64,000 nucleotides of DNA from Tetragonia tetragonoides (taxonomy: Eukaryota; Streptophyta; Magnoliopsida; Caryophyllales; Aizoaceae), in contig CM076151.1 of assembly GCA_038025085.1 (NCBI GenBank), forward strand, positions 6,127,001 to 6,191,000. Direction: 5' to 3'. Of the stretch, positions 1-13,340 are shown in pieces. Numbering within the stretch: the stretch's first letter is position 1; each line of letters starts with the position of its first letter. The translations under genes were made by a program, and so were the position numbers. A model generated the notes under the pieces. It saw nothing but the letters and a program-made list of their open reading frames with translations, had not been told where the DNA came from and did not search any database.

Positions 1-1104
1 GCCACCTATTGTTGTGATCCCCCAAGAACAGCTCACAATGGCAATTACCCCCCCAAAAACCTGGGACTTTATCATGGCACTAACTATATCCCATGATCTG
101 AGAGCCCTTTGAGCAGAATCCAAAATAATGTTGATGCTGACCCCATAAACAGCATCTGCCAAAAGCGCACTCGATGCCATGCCCACCGTGAAGCACATCA
201 GGGTCAAGAATGGTAAAGCGATGCAAGTAGCAATTACTCTTGGGGTGACAAGGTAATCCACGGGACTTGTCCCAAGAACTCTTAGGGTGTCTGTTTGCTC
301 TGACACCTGCATGGTTCCCAGTTCTGCAGCAAATGCGCTGCCAATGCGGCCCGCAACCACAATTGACGTGACCACGGGGCTCAGTTCCCTGGCGAAGGCA
401 AGAGCTAGTACCCCTCCAACAGATCGGTTAAGTCCCAACCTGGTGAACTCCCTAACAAATTGGATGGTAAAGGCCATGCCCACAAATGCCGATGTCAGAA
501 GACAGACCCCAACTGACCTGGGCCCAACCCTTTCCAGTTGTTGGAGAGTGTTCCTCCAATGGACTTTACCCTTCAGAGTACGGAGAATTACTTGCCCGGC
601 AAGAATGAGAGCAGATAATCCCCTCCATAAGTAGCTAGGAGGTGACCAATTACTAAATAAAGTCTCTGTTTCAAGACTGGGAGAATGATTTATGCTCGAG
701 CTCTCATCGGTGACAATAGTAGCTGGGGAACCATCATCTGAATTAGGAATAGCTGACAGTATGGGAAGCTGGACAGGTCTTTGAAACTTGGTAGATCCTC
801 CACCAAAGTGCAGTCTTTCAGTACTCCGATAGAAAGTGGGTCTTCCAATTTTCGTCCATTTATCCTGTTGGATAGCATCTCTCCTGCAGTTTGTCCAATA
901 ACTTCAGATTAAGATCAATATCGACAATGAATTCGACCATTAAGCATACTGCATACATAACATCAACAACAATTTACCACTACCCCAAAAAGTGGCAGAA
1001 ACAGAGAAGAAAAAAATAAGAGATTCTGTTGTTGCATGAGAAGGAAAAAAGAGAAACCTGTTAGTTAGGCAAGGAAGTGAACGCAGCAATGAAACTGTAT
1101 GCAT
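1..1104 (-). CDS. TGD1: TGD1 chloroplast lipid-import permease, 3' end off the window
   Basis: This is the permease of the TGD1-TGD2-TGD3 ABC transporter (MlaE family) in the chloroplast inner envelope, which imports ER-derived phosphatidate for galactolipid synthesis. The large exon (883 down to 1) encodes the typical family core: NWSPPSYLWRGL, GPRSVGVCLLTSAFVGMAF, REFTRLGLNRSVGGVLALAF, VVAGRIGSAFAAELGTMQVS and the end segment CSWGITTIGG. A short first coding exon (1104-1058) gives MHTVSLLRSLPCLTN; its donor CAG|GTTTCT and the acceptor CTGCAG at 884 join in matching phase (AG+G, Arg). The N-terminal ~90 residues are poorly conserved and serine-rich, as expected for a plastid transit peptide. 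About 310 codons are visible; Arabidopsis TGD1 has 350 residues, so roughly 40 lie beyond the left edge. Identity is near certain; the first exon is inferred from splice phase. Confidence 0.93.
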
Positions 1105-1158
1105 GATCAGCCTCTGTGCTCAACTCTGTATTGCAGCAGCTGAGAAATAACTCTGTGT

Positions 1159-4100
1159 GGAAAAGTTTGTTCAAGAACGAATACCCAAAAACGTATCTTT
1201 GCAGGCACAGGCAGTGGAATGGCATAAAATCCCTAGCTGCATGTGTATCTCTGATACACTTCTAAGCTGACCACCAGGCAAGTTCATCAGAAACAGGTAA
1301 AATGGATTTCTTGAACCAGCCAGTAGCAACAAAATGGGGTTTGCTAATGGCTTAAACAAGAAACTAGTACCACAACCTAGAGAAAACAGCAATTGGATCA
1401 ATAAAACTGAACAGAAAGAGATTCACATTATTTCATTGAAAAGCAATGGCATTAACCAAAGAAAACATGAAAGCATTATTAATTTATGAAGCTATAGATA
1501 CCGAACATAATGAAAAAATGACATTCAGAATGAGATCTGTGATGGTATTCCAAGGGCTGCAAAGAGACAGCAGAAGTTCTTGGCAATTCAGAAGAAATTC
1601 ATACCAATTTTTCTAATATCGAAGGTAGTGATCAAGTCTTAGAAGCAGGTGATACATCTAATGCCCATTCATAATTTGGCCATCAATGAGATGCTTTCAA
1701 GCCATCTCACCAGTCACCCCTCACTCTGTATGATTATCATATATGAATTTGCGAGAGCAACTTGGAGCAAAGGAAGAGAAAACCAAAAGAATGATTTTGA
1801 CAAGGTGGAAGCTAATAAGGGCAGGAATACTTCAAGTATCCAATGTCCAGTTTTCAAAGTGTGACCAGCAAGGGAATATAATCCAGCTCCCAACAGCCAA
1901 AAGATGTCAGTTGTCACTTCATACAACTTTTACATGTGTTCAATAGAAAGCCAACACTTTTGTACCCCACAATGATGATATAGATCACATTGACCTCACT
2001 ATTTGGGCAGCATTTGAACTATTAAGTTTTAAGTAAGTAGTTCATAGTGTCAAATGGAATATTCGTATTCGGATCTTAGCTTTTAGGATGAAAATTAGCT
2101 TTTACTTTGGCAGTGCAAGCACGCATGCATTCATTCCAATGTTTCAACTGTTTCGAAAAATTCACACTTTTTGCATTCATTCCAATACTTTCAACTAATT
2201 CAAAAAATTCACACTTTCGACCTCCCCAGGCGCAGCTATCGACAGAATCCATCTTGGGTTGTTGTCATAGTAGTGCCAAAACTTCTAACAGTACAACAGG
2301 TGTGAGCTTCATCACATTAACTAGCATCGAACACAAACAATCTGAAAAGGAATATTAGAGGCCTCCCCATTGCCTCATTTATCAGTGTCTAAAATACTCA
2401 CTGAGTAACAAACTTGCCTCCAGGCTCAAACAGAGTATAGAAACATTTTTTCGATTGAATGGGCAAGTTATTTCAAACTTGTCCCCAACGAGTAACAAAG
2501 GAAACTCTTAAGCTTCGACCCGAGGTGTCTGTCATATAGAAATGCTCAATCACTAGGCACTTAAAACTATATATTACCATTTACTGTCCCCAAATAGAAT
2601 GTCATCCCAAAAAAGTATGTCACTCTATGACATATGTGTAACTTATGCACATTACCCTTACTCCACCCTTTCCTTCCTTAAGTAATGAGTCACTATTCCC
2701 ACTAATTCAATGACCAGCTAAGGATACTTTTGACAATTACTGCAATCTGCTTATATTTTGCCACGAAATCTAAAGTGGTTTTGGAGAAGGAACAAAGAAA
2801 TTACTGATTAAAAGCATGTCTTCTGATGATTCTTTCAAAAACCTATCATGGTATAACTATAAGCCATCACCCAATGTAGCGTTAAACAGGATGGGCATCC
2901 TCAGATTCATCAACCCCACCAAACTATTTCCAAACACTTCTCTCCTTTTAAGGTCAAAGTTGCATTAAGATTCATGTACCCGCCAACCAATCATCAGCCC
3001 CGCACATAAGTATTGACATTTGACAACCTAACGCCTCGGCATCATAATCCCAGACCATTATTTCTGCAGAGCATCATGGATCTTGACTATAACCATTGCC
3101 AGAAAGATCATGTCATGTGACTGACATAGGCAACCTTGCATTCTTGTCCATAACCTTGCAACGTAAAAGACATAAGGTTTTAGCAAAAGATTTCTAAGAA
3201 TTTGCAAGAAAGCTTCTTTATCCAACAGCCACTAAAGTCCCAAAAGTAACAGAGGTAACCAAGTATCCAACGGCTTCACCCATTTATAAACTGTTGACCC
3301 CTGTTAATTTCAAGACTAGTAAACAAAATAACTAAGCGTACTGGCATCCGCAGCCAAATAGATAAGGAAACAGAGGTCATAGACCAAGATCTGCACAGGA
3401 AATGGGCTCTCATATGACACTTGACTAGTTGACAAAGAAGAATGAGACTTGGTTTTCCTACTATGTATGATTTGACTACTTTACAAGGGAATCACCCCTA
3501 TATTTCCTACCATCAAAGTCATATAATTAACTCTCCAGAAACCTTGCTCCTATTTTTCCATTTTGTCAAAATCACTTTGACTCCATTTAAGCACATCGGT
3601 TTGATGGATCAATGCTAATCTCTGGGAATCAACATATGCAAAGATATGCTTCAATTCATAATCGCAATCCGAACTCGAACTCATTTTTTAAGTTCAAATT
3701 CGGAGAACACATATTATAACAGAAAATTTAATAACCCCTATAACAGAAACCCAATGCAATAATCTGAAGTCCAAAAGTAGGCTCTTGAAATCAGTAAAAC
3801 GACTCTTTAAGCACATACCCATTTAACATTAGTTAGCTACAACATGAATTGATGACTTCCTAATATTAGGAGGAATGTTCATGACTGTCTAGTGCCTAAC
3901 TGTACGATTTGCCAGAAACCCAACAAAAAAAATGAACCAAAACCTAATCTTTTTTCATGAAAAAGGAATCAGGCCACGTGATTATCCCATTATTGATCAA
4001 ACAATTAAACAATTTGGGGAAGGGCAGAGCTTCTGGGTACACCAAATATCTTAACCTCATTGTCTATTCATTAATGGAAACAAAAAGAAAAAAAAATAAA

Positions 4101-4329
4101 GGAATATGAAACGACAAGGCAAAGGAAAAAGGGGGTTTAGAACTAGAATCATACAAATTGAAGATAACATCAACCCAACAAAATTTACATAACAAAACAG
4201 GAAATTTGCAGGAATTGAACTTTAGAGAGAGAGACCAATTACAGTGGTGGACGGACAGTTCTTCAAGGGGATATGGAATGAAAAAAATGCTAATTACCTT
4301 GCTGAAAAAAACAAAATTAAATTAATTAC
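1159..4329 (-). other. Probable 5'-leader intron of TGD1
   Basis: No coding region is recognisable here; open frames are short and unconserved on both strands. A donor-like CTTTGGAG|GTAATT at 4330/4329 and an acceptor-like TTCCACACAG near 1159 would make this one leader intron of about 3.2 kb. Within it, 2125-2218 is a 47-bp direct duplication (unit starting TGCATTCATTCCAAT). Everything else looks like unique AT-rich sequence. The intron is an inference from splice signals and from the promoter-like sequence beyond 4480. Confidence 0.4.
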
Positions 4330-4480
4330 CTCCAAAGGTGGTTCCACTTGGGAGTTAGAGAGTGACTCCTCTTGACCGTTTAACCACTTGAGAAGAGAGA
4401 AACTGAAAAAGAGAAACGTTTCTCAAGGTCCTACTATGGCGGTGATTTTGCAATCTGCACTGTTGTTGCTTCAGATTAAG
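4330..4480 (-). other. Probable non-coding leader exon and transcription start of TGD1
   Basis: Read on the minus strand this stretch is pyrimidine-rich, has no long frame and ends at a good donor (GAG|GTAATT). Just upstream on that strand (about 4500-4570) are TGGGCT/AGCCCA motifs of the site-II type, common in promoters of plant housekeeping and organelle-related genes, plus a CATATATC box near 4578. Together they suggest the TGD1 promoter and first exon. RNA data would be needed to prove the link to the coding exons. Confidence 0.4.
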
Positions 4481-5413
4481 AGAGAGAAATAAAGAATGAG
4501 AGAGTGTGTGTGTAAGCTTGTTGAGCTTAAACGGCTGGGCTTCACAAACAACAAAGCCTTATGGGCTGTTGAAGAGATATATGGCTGTTTCATTTTCTAG
4601 GTTTGGAGAATGTTAATGGGTTGTTCTTTGTTTTAAATACCTTTTACGTTCTTGTGTGTTTTTTTTTTTTTTTTTTTTTTTAATCTACTATTTGTCATTG
4701 CCTTTGGTTTGTGCCTGTGTTATTGTTAGAACATAGATTGGTCTTTATTGTAAATTGATCATTTATATAGAGTTTATGGTCCTTGCAAAACTCATAATTT
4801 AGATTAGTAGATTTTATCAACGAATTTCAGATTTTTTAACTAATTAAATTTGTTCGTTTAAAAATTACAATTGCAATTAGTTGATTAATTAGATCACATT
4901 AAAAAGTTAGAATATGTTGATATTTACATTACATTATGTTGAATTAGCTATTCATTTGGATAAGGTGCTAACAAAATTTTTACAAGTTGATCAACAGTTC
5001 GTCACAATACCATCTAGATTTCAAAAGGGCACAAGTGAAAGTGGTTGTGGTGTTCCAATTCCAATGCTCAAGTTGATCGGGAAAAAAAAAGTTAATATTT
5101 TGAAAAACAAAATTTGGACAATTAGTTTATACAAATACAATTCCAGGAGATGTAGCTGTATATTGACTCCTGAACAAGGTTAGAGCAAACTCAAATGAAC
5201 TGTAAGTCTGTAACCAAAGATATCCACCTCTTGGCAATGAATTTCCAAAACTTCTGCGGATCTTTACAAAGAATATGGCCAATGCTAAAGACCATGCACA
5301 CCTATTCTACAGTAAATAGACATCATGCCACGGCCACCCACGATCTTTTGCCATGGCTTCATCGAGAAGCTGTACTTCAACTTCTCGTCTGTCTAACACA
5401 CTAATAAACCAGT
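4481..5413. other. Intergenic spacer, AT-rich
   Basis: The stretch contains a T run of more than 20 bases near 4660-4681 and no supported gene. The 4914-5183 frame on the plus strand shows no family signature. The last ~240 bases are likely the 3' UTR of the kinase gene that ends at 5414. Confidence 0.5.
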
Positions 5414-8400
5414 TCACAGTGAAGGTATGTTTGGGGGAGATTGCGGAGATCCGTTTTCAAGTAGGAGGCTTCTGCTACAATAGGACTTGTTTGTACTCGA
5501 TGAAGATGCAAGATACCTCCCTTCTCCACTGTGAAAAATCATATCGCTCTTTTGTGTCTTGCCTTTGCTCGGTCTTTGTGTCCCTTCATACTCTTCATCT
5601 TGAATAGCCCTGATGAACCCACTATGCAATGGATCAGAACTCTCATACAAAAGCCTCAGAACTTGCTTAATAGAAGGTCTAGCTCGACCTTCTGGTTGGG
5701 TGCACAATTTCACAATTGCCACAATAGTCTGAAGCTGATCATAATCGACAAACTCTTTGACTGTAGGGTCTACAAGCTGTGAAAGTTTTGTTTCTGACGA
5801 TATAAATACTTGGGCCCATTCTACTAGATTTCTGTTGTCCTGTATTGCTCGTCTTCCAGTCACCAGCTCCAGCAGTACAACACCATAACTGTAAACATCA
5901 CTTTTTTCAGTGAGCTCTTGCGTGACGACATACTCGGGATCCATGTAACCTGAAAACATTTGACATATAAAGCTCATCACTCAGAGTAAATAAAATGTTT
6001 AATCTCAGGCATTTAATTGCTATTATGCCAACCTGGGGTTCCTCGAACATCAGTGTTTATTGGTTCAAAGCATATAGAACCATCTTTTGAAGCGTATGCA
6101 AGACCAAAATCTGCAACCTGGAGGCAACAGCGGATAAGAGGGATCCAGCTCAGAAAGAGGAAACTTTAAATCAAACTGGTTCTTTAGTTTTCATTGTTCA
6201 AAAAGAAAAACTAGAGAGGAAATTGATAAAGTTGGGCTTAGGACAAATGAGAGTTCTTCCTGGAAACTCCTCTTCCATAAAGATATCAAAAATGGACTAG
6301 AGTCCAATTACAAAACCATTGAGTTATAAGAAGACAATTCATAAAACACACATTCTAGTAGGAAACAACAGATGTATGTATCATTCATTTTGCACATAAT
6401 ACACCAAGCCAGGTTCACAGATAGAAAGGACACTCGAGATAAGCAGACCAAAACTACCTTTGCTACAAAATTTCCGTCAAGTAAAATGTTGCTGGACTTG
6501 ATGTCTCTATGGCAAAGTGGAGGATCACAATAGAAATGCAGGTACTCCTGCACATAAAGATCAAGATGTGAGCTGTAAAGCCAAAAGAAACCTACACAGA
6601 TAACCTTAAACCAAACGTTTACATGAGGGCGAGATGAATTCACTTACCAGAGCATTCGCCACGTCTATTGCAATCTGGATTCTTGTCTGCCAACCAAGTG
6701 GTTCCCTGCCTGGAGCTGAAAACACAGAAACCCAACATGATGAAATCGTTTGTCATCAGGTAGAGACGTTTAAATAACAACCCTAAAATCGGACAAACAT
6801 GTCAGAAGCGAAAAGGATGTCTTTTGGATTCTTTTAACATAAGGCTTTCTTGGAATGAGAGAGGTAAATGCAGCAAACTCACTATGAAGATGATCCTTCA
6901 AGCTTCCATTTTCCATATATTCATACATAAGAAACCTGCAAAGAGTGAAGTTAACATTAATTCTTATCCCAGTGATATTGCGCACACATCCAGAAGCTCT
7001 CTGTGTTCAATCCTCATCACCTCTCATGTTTTTGAATGCAGAAACCTCTAAGAGCCACAAGATGGCGGTGATGCAATCTAGCCAAAAGCTCAATCTCCCT
7101 ACAAAACTCATCCTCTGCTTGCTCTGATGCTTTGTTCATCCGTTTCACAGCAGCGATCAAACCATCACTGAACTGAGCTCTGTACACTGTTCCAAAGCCA
7201 CCTTGTCCAATAACTGTACTAAAGTTGTTGGTTGCCTTCCTCGTCTCTTTGTAGCTAAATTCCCTAAACATGAAAGAGGGCCCTGCATACCATTTCCGAT
7301 GAATCTTATAAGACGATGCACACAGAAACTCCCAAAAAAAAAAAAAAAAAAAAAAGAGGTTTTCTTCAATAATAGATATATCAGATTAAATTTAACAAGA
7401 GTAAGACAGAAAGAGTAAGAGAGGCTAAGAGTATGATAACTTAGTACTATTGAATAGGATTTCATCTTACCTTCTTGAATCTTTCCTCCAGATCGATAAG
7501 AGGGAGCTCTTGGGACCTTGAAATCACTCTCTGAATCATCAAGCTCCCTACTTTTCCTACGGATAAGGAAGACTAAGACCACCAAAAGCAGGAAAGAAAA
7601 TACAGTGACACCAACCCCAACACTTGTTATAGCTGTGAGTTGAGAGGAATGGTGATTCTCATGAGAAGGTATGCCCAATGATGTTTCACTTGGGCTATCA
7701 GCAACCAGTGGACTTGGAGAAGACTTAGGAGGTAAAAGAGATGGTGGTTCAGAGACTGGCATGAAGAGAAGAAAGGATAATTAACAAAATAAAATTGCAA
7801 AGCAAATATTACCACGAGGAATACAATATAAGTTACTATAACAGTGATCAATAATCATCTAAAGGAGATTTGAAGTATTAAGTTCAGTAATCTGATTCAC
7901 AAAGCCAATGTCCTACTGCTAACAGCATAACCCCATTCAAAGAACGCAGTAGATAAACGTAAATTGTTGGCTAATTGGCTTGGACATATTAACAGAGGTG
8001 GAGTAGTGATTGCATACTTTCAGTTAATGAGAATTATGAAAGCGATCATCACAAATTCCTTGAAACAGAACTTTCCAGAAAGGACAGTATCTCCTAAAAA
8101 GATGACATGTTTGTACACAGAAAATACTCTCCAGTGCGAGCTGCATGCCAGAGGTATTTTAGAAAAGGAACCATATATAGGCCGTATTACCTTTGAAGGA
8201 TTAAAATCAGTATCACAATGAACATTTGGGCTCTTCCTGCCAGTTGAGAATTAATGTAAAACTAGGAGAAATAACTTTCTTACTAGTTAGCTGCTGATAC
8301 AGAAAAAATAAATTACAACATTAAAATCATGGATGGCCAGTTTCTACGAAGGAAACTTGCAAGCCAAAACAACAACATCCACGAGTAACTAAAGATGTGA

Positions 8401-11400
8401 TAGACCGAAAGGTAACAAAAATTTCTGGCATGACAATTAAGACCACAATAACATCCGTACAAGTTCCAGCAAGTTAAACATCATCGACATACGCTCTATT
8501 TCTCCGACATATTAATGGTGGAGTAGCAAGCTGTGTCACTATTTACACTATTTCTCCAACTACATGAAGGATTAGACCACAGGCTACTATCTTATTCCCA
8601 AAGGAATAACCAAACAAGGTTGATGGTACTTTTAATACAAGTTGTTCTTTACTATTAGCTTTAGCAACAAGGAACTTCTGATAATAAACCCAAAAAGACC
8701 AGTTGCAGCTTATACTACAGAACATCCTCATGACCTCATCCTGAGAAAACATCTACTCATCCATCAAACAAAATACAGGCTAGTTGGCACGTTCCCCTTC
8801 AGATTGAAGAATAATGAAAAAGCATAGGTCTTCCCAACCCCAACACCCTTCCCCCAACAAAATGCTACTTCATTAGTTCATTGCAGTATCTGCTAATGGT
8901 GATGGAGCCTATTTCACTTCTCAAGATGTCAAATAGTATGACCACAGGTTCCATCGCAACAGAACCCCTAAAACCCATCCTCATATCTTGTAAATCAAAA
9001 AATGATCCATAAGTAACACAGCAAAATCTTGATGAAAAGAGAGAAAGAGGCAATCTGAAGTTCAACCAAAGAGATTAAGCAATAAGCCAAAAGTCAAACT
9101 GGAAGAGTCTCACCACCAGCTTAGGTGCATGACACGCCTAACTTAACAAGACAGTTTTCAAGGTCAGGTTCCTGTTAAACAGAAAAAGGAATTGATCTGG
9201 AGCAACAAACTTCCCCCCCCCACCCCAATCCTCTGAAGTGCGCATAAAGATAGGACTTTCCATAGAGCCTCGATTAGTGCTTTGCATAGCCTCGTAAATC
9301 TTACTGTAATCGAGATACTAATGATAAATTGTATAAAGCACTTGTCTGGGTATTGGAAAGCTATTCCAGCTATCTTCAATGTAATTATCCTTTTTGATGA
9401 GACAAAAAGGTTAACATTCCTCTAAAGGAAAACATAATTACGTTTCAAGATTATCTGGGCAGTTCATAGGATAAGTTGACATCTATGCCAAGACACATGG
9501 CCACTAGGTGCATTCCCACTTAAATGGAACTTACCCATCTGCCTCTGGCAAGAAAGATGGTGGCAATCCTACATAGAAACTAAACCAAAATGACGGTTTC
9601 ACAGAAGTTCCTAGGATATCAAACTGCAGTACATGATATTAAGATAGATATAACACCACTTGGAAATAAGAAATACCTTTAGAAATAAGCCTCGGAACCC
9701 CAAAGAAACAGCCAGCAAATTGAACAGCAGAAACGTTGTCAACTTGACTGGCAAGTGCGACAAAAGTAGCATCTCGGCATGTAATCAGTGTAATATTATC
9801 TTCAGCAACAATTATCTGACGAAGATACATAATGCTCGCATTTATACATTTTCTACACTTACTCTTCTCTGAATGTGAGACTTGGCAATTTTCAGCTACA
9901 TCATCAAAGCCTGGAGACTGCAGCATCTGTGCCACACTAGTTCTACCTTTGCACTCATAATCAACAGGAATTTTAGTCCCAAAGCCACAAAAACCACTAG
10001 CATTTGGCGGCACCCCGTAAAGTTCTAAGGTTTGTGACATTGACTTGACACAGACATCTGAAAGATCTGAGCGAACTCCAAGGTTGCTTGTTGCATTTGC
10101 ATAGCGAGCAACAGAAAGTGCAACAAACGCATTGATGTAGCGGCAACATTTTCCTCGTTCATCCGCATTTGAACATAAAGACGCCACTAGAGTAAAGTTG
10201 GCTCCACTCAAGTCCAAGGGGCATCCTGTAAGAGAGAAGCAAATTACATAAACTAATTGACCAGAAGCTGCTCGTACTGGTGGCAAAACACTTGATTTCA
10301 TTTGGTAAAATGGAACGGAAGAGAAGCAGAAGTAGTACATGAGTGCCAACAATCTCCAATGAAATTGACAGAAGTAATACTAATAGTTCTTATAAGCATA
10401 TTCCTGAATGGCATCTTACCCAGGACATCTAGAGAACTGGAAAAAAACTGTATTTTAACAGAACTGCTAAGCTTTTCGTCAGAGACTGAAGTCATGACAT
10501 GGTTTATATATATGTTCACAGCCCGACTTAATGCAACCTTGTTCCTCTCTTTTCCTTTTTTCTCCCCCTTTTTTGTTCTATTTCTGCTTATGAATAGTTG
10601 ATGCAAATCACTAACAACCAACAACTACTAACAAAACCATATCAACACATTACGAACATCCTAAACTAGTCCAATTCAGTCCTAACAACAGAAGAACTCA
10701 CCTTAACTATTTATTTCTATCCAATGTAGGAACTTGGGAGCATTCATACATTATCTAGACCACCTAAAGAAGATAACAATAATCCGAAGACCGACAAACC
10801 CATTAATTTTTATTTATTTGTTTCCATTTTTGTAGTAGGGATGATAAATTAGAAGCTGCTCAACTGTTCAAATTAAACTTGAGCTGGATTTTCATTCCTG
10901 TACAGAACATGTTAAATCTGAAAATCTTTCAAGACAGTGACTTATTAAGGGTAGCACAGGAAAGACAAAACATTTGGGTATCAATAATAGCTACTACCGG
11001 CATGGCATAACTCATAAGTGCGAGTCAGAAAATGGCTCCTACAGACCCACACAACCCATCAACTACAAGAATGAATTGAGCTACAAAATCAACCCCTCTT
11101 TAATTTAATTTAATTTATTCCTATAAGATATCTTCAATCACCCATGAACATAAATAATAATAGCAGTATATTTACCAACACTAATCCTCAAAATTTTCAA
11201 GTCAAACAATTAAACAAATGGGTCAGAAATTAGTGAAATTCTTCAACATTCCTAATCTAAGACCCAGGCCCCAAATACCCAACAACCCAAATGTCAAAAC
11301 ATAAAAGCAAATCCAAAAAATAAATAAAAAAAGAAATTAAAAGTAGGAAAACACAGGTCATATAATAAACTAGATTAAATGGAGGTTATAACAAAAACAG

Positions 11401-11501
11401 AAAGGAGTAACCAAACCTGGCAATGCATAGGAAAGTTGCAAATGAGGAAAGATTGCAAAAGCAGCAACAATTACAATGGTGACTGCTCTGTAAATGCCCA
11501 T
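5414..11501 (-). CDS. Receptor-like kinase with SPARK ectodomain (At3g19300/At1g49730 type)
   Basis: Single-pass plasma-membrane Ser/Thr receptor kinase; no ligand can be assigned. Nine coding exons join in phase: 11501-11417, 10225-9677, 7755-7471, 7282-7021, 6935-6883, 6715-6648, 6547-6458, 6117-6033 and 5949-5414, giving 670 residues (Arabidopsis relative about 663). Residues 1-28 are a signal peptide ([18 protein letters not shown]). Exon 2 is the whole SPARK domain, with its cysteine pattern ([46 protein letters not shown]). A Pro/Ser-rich stalk and a membrane helix at about 251-276 follow. The kinase (about 324-600) has an intact GQGGFG loop, AAVK lysine, HRDIKSSN catalytic loop and DFG, so it should be an active RD kinase. 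The C-tail ends in a Ser-rich segment ([15 protein letters not shown]). The exon layout is complete and unbroken. Confidence 0.93.
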
Positions 11502-11640
11502 CTTGAAGAGAGAGAGGATAGAGAGGAGAGAGAAATAATATGAATGTGACACTGTATTATTATTTTCAGTATGTAATACTCTGTATAATGTATGATACAA
11601 AAAAGCAAAGCACAGTTGGAATTCTTGGAACCCCGGAGGC

Positions 11641-11679
11641 TGCCAGAGAGAGAGAGAGAGAGGGGGGGGTTGCTGTTGC

Positions 11680-11714
<35 letters not shown>

Positions 11715-11815
11715 TCTTTGACTCACAGTCTCACACAGACAGTCTCACACAGTCACACACTCACTCTGGAACGCCAAAGCTAACGGAAACCCCTCTCTCT
11801 CTCTCTCTCTCTCTT
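11641..11815. repeat. Three microsatellites in the kinase leader: (GA)n, (GTT)n, (CT)n
   Basis: A GA run with a following G tract (about 11647-11668) runs directly into GTT repeats up to about 11713, and a CT run lies at about 11793-11815. All are upstream of the ATG at 11501 and read as pyrimidine tracts and CAA repeats in the mRNA sense, the usual place for such runs in plant 5' UTRs. Open frames here (poly-Gln, poly-Val, poly-Leu) are products of the repeats. Confidence 0.85.
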
Positions 11816-12478
11816 GGGTCACGGTCACGGCCAGGGATGCAATTTTTTCTCATAAAGTATTTTATCGTTTACTTTAATTCGTACGATGTGTGAGAGTGAG
11901 TGAGTCACCCAAGTATATTGTTTTTTTTCTTCCTAATCCTAGGTGTAATTTCTCGTAATTTCTCATGTATGAGATTAGAACTTCTTAAAAATTCAGTTCA
12001 TCCATAGTTATCAATGAACTTCGGTTTAATCTAGCGGTGTTCATTTATGTTTTGTGAAGAATAACACACTCTAATTCTAGGCTTTTTTGAGTTTGGCATT
12101 GGACGTATTTAAAGGGCATCTCTTAACACACAACCTCGAGTATTCCACAAATTTAATTTGTGTAGGTGCTCCTCAACATGCTTAAATAAACCATATACTT
12201 TACTAACTATTCGAGATTCTATGTTAAAAGATGTCCTTTAGACACGCCCTAATCCTATACTTTACTACTTTTCCAATTTTCCCACTTATGTAGCTACAAG
12301 AGTATGTAGCACAAGTATTGATGTATTATGTATATAACTACATATAGTTGATTGTTGTAGCCTGTAGGTAAGAAATAGAAAACTTTGGAAGAGTAGAATA
12401 TTAAGATTCAAGAAGATAATTTCTACAAACTTTATAGTAATAATTTTATTGAAACGAGGTAATGTCAAATAATTTACT
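11816..12478. other. Intergenic spacer upstream of the kinase
   Basis: It contains the presumed promoter of the kinase gene next to the microsatellites. I see no coding region or recognisable element in the remainder. Confidence 0.45.
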
Positions 12479-12656
12479 TAGGGACTCATCTATTCTTAAC
12501 CAAGGTCGAGGGTTCGAATTTCGTCTTGGGCATGGAGTAGCTTTAAATTTTTTGGCCAGCTATCCCACCCTTTGAGGTGCCTACAAGCCAACACGAGAGA
12601 TAGTCACTGTCGTCGATGGTGGATACCTTTGGTCGTGAACCAAAAAAAAAAAAAAA
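12479..12656 (+). mobile_element. tRNA-derived SINE with target-site duplication
   Basis: The internal segment GGTCGAGGGTTCGAATTTCG is a good RNA polymerase III B box, and the element ends in a long A run. It is flanked by an 8-bp direct repeat, AATTTACT, at 12471-12478 and 12657-12664. The B-box block matches that of the element at 50604-50789, so the two belong to related SINE families. Length is about 178 bp, usual for plant SINEs. Confidence 0.8.
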
Positions 12657-13085
12657 AATTTACTCTTATGATCATGATGAGTTCCCCTCGTGATACGGGC
12701 AGGAGGAAGTATTATTGAGGTGTACTATGAATAATGTATTACGGAATACTTGTATTGTAGCATCTTTCTTAACTAAACACACACTTAATCAGGGGACCAC
12801 CAAGTCTTAAGCTTTGAACACTGGTATTAGATTCCACTTCCCGACAAACCACAACGTTAAATCAGTTTTTTTTCCCCTCATCACAACGTTAAATCGGTTT
12901 TTTTTTTTTTTCCTCATCACAAGTTTTTTATGATACCAAACCATCTTATTAAGAACTGAGATCGGAACTACTTAACATAAATCTTAAATTACTACAGATA
13001 ACTTTTTTTTATCACAATACTTTTCCAGATACGAAATACCTAAACGATAATCGAGTAAATTATTGTGACTCAATTCAAATATATA

Positions 13086-13340
13086 CTCCCTCCGTCTCAA
13101 AAAAAACCTAAAACTTTGTTTTTTAAAGGTCAAACTTAACAAACTTTGACCATTAATTTATGAAAATATATAAAGATTCACATTATGAAAATACTTTTGT
13201 TAGATTCATCTTTAAAAGTACTTTCAAAAAATCGTATTGTTAGTACTTTTATATTCATATAATTGTAGTTATTTACGGTCAAAGTGGTGTCTTGGAGACC
13301 GTGAAAAAATAAAGGTTCGGATTTTTTGAGACGGAGGAAG
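13086..13340. mobile_element. Stowaway-type MITE (Tc1/mariner)
   Basis: The ends are CTCCCTCCGTCTCAAAA and its inverted copy TTTTTGAGACGGAGG, flanked by TA dinucleotides at 13084-13085 and 13341-13342, the hallmark of Stowaway insertions. It is 255 bp, AT-rich and non-coding. A relative lies at 43754-44006. Confidence 0.9.

Noticed and set aside
287..634. 115-residue plus-strand frame over the left edge
   Set aside because: It is the antisense shadow of the strongly conserved TGD1 exon.
11370..11893. Poly-Gln, poly-Val and poly-Leu frames near 11.6 kb
   Set aside because: They translate the (GTT)n/(CAA)n and (GA)n microsatellites in the kinase leader. The real start is the ATG at 11501 with a signal peptide.
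12500..12520. B-box sequences GGTTCGAAT at 12.5 and 50.65 kb as tRNA genes
   Set aside because: No cloverleaf can be drawn around them; A tails and flanking duplications show that they are SINEs.
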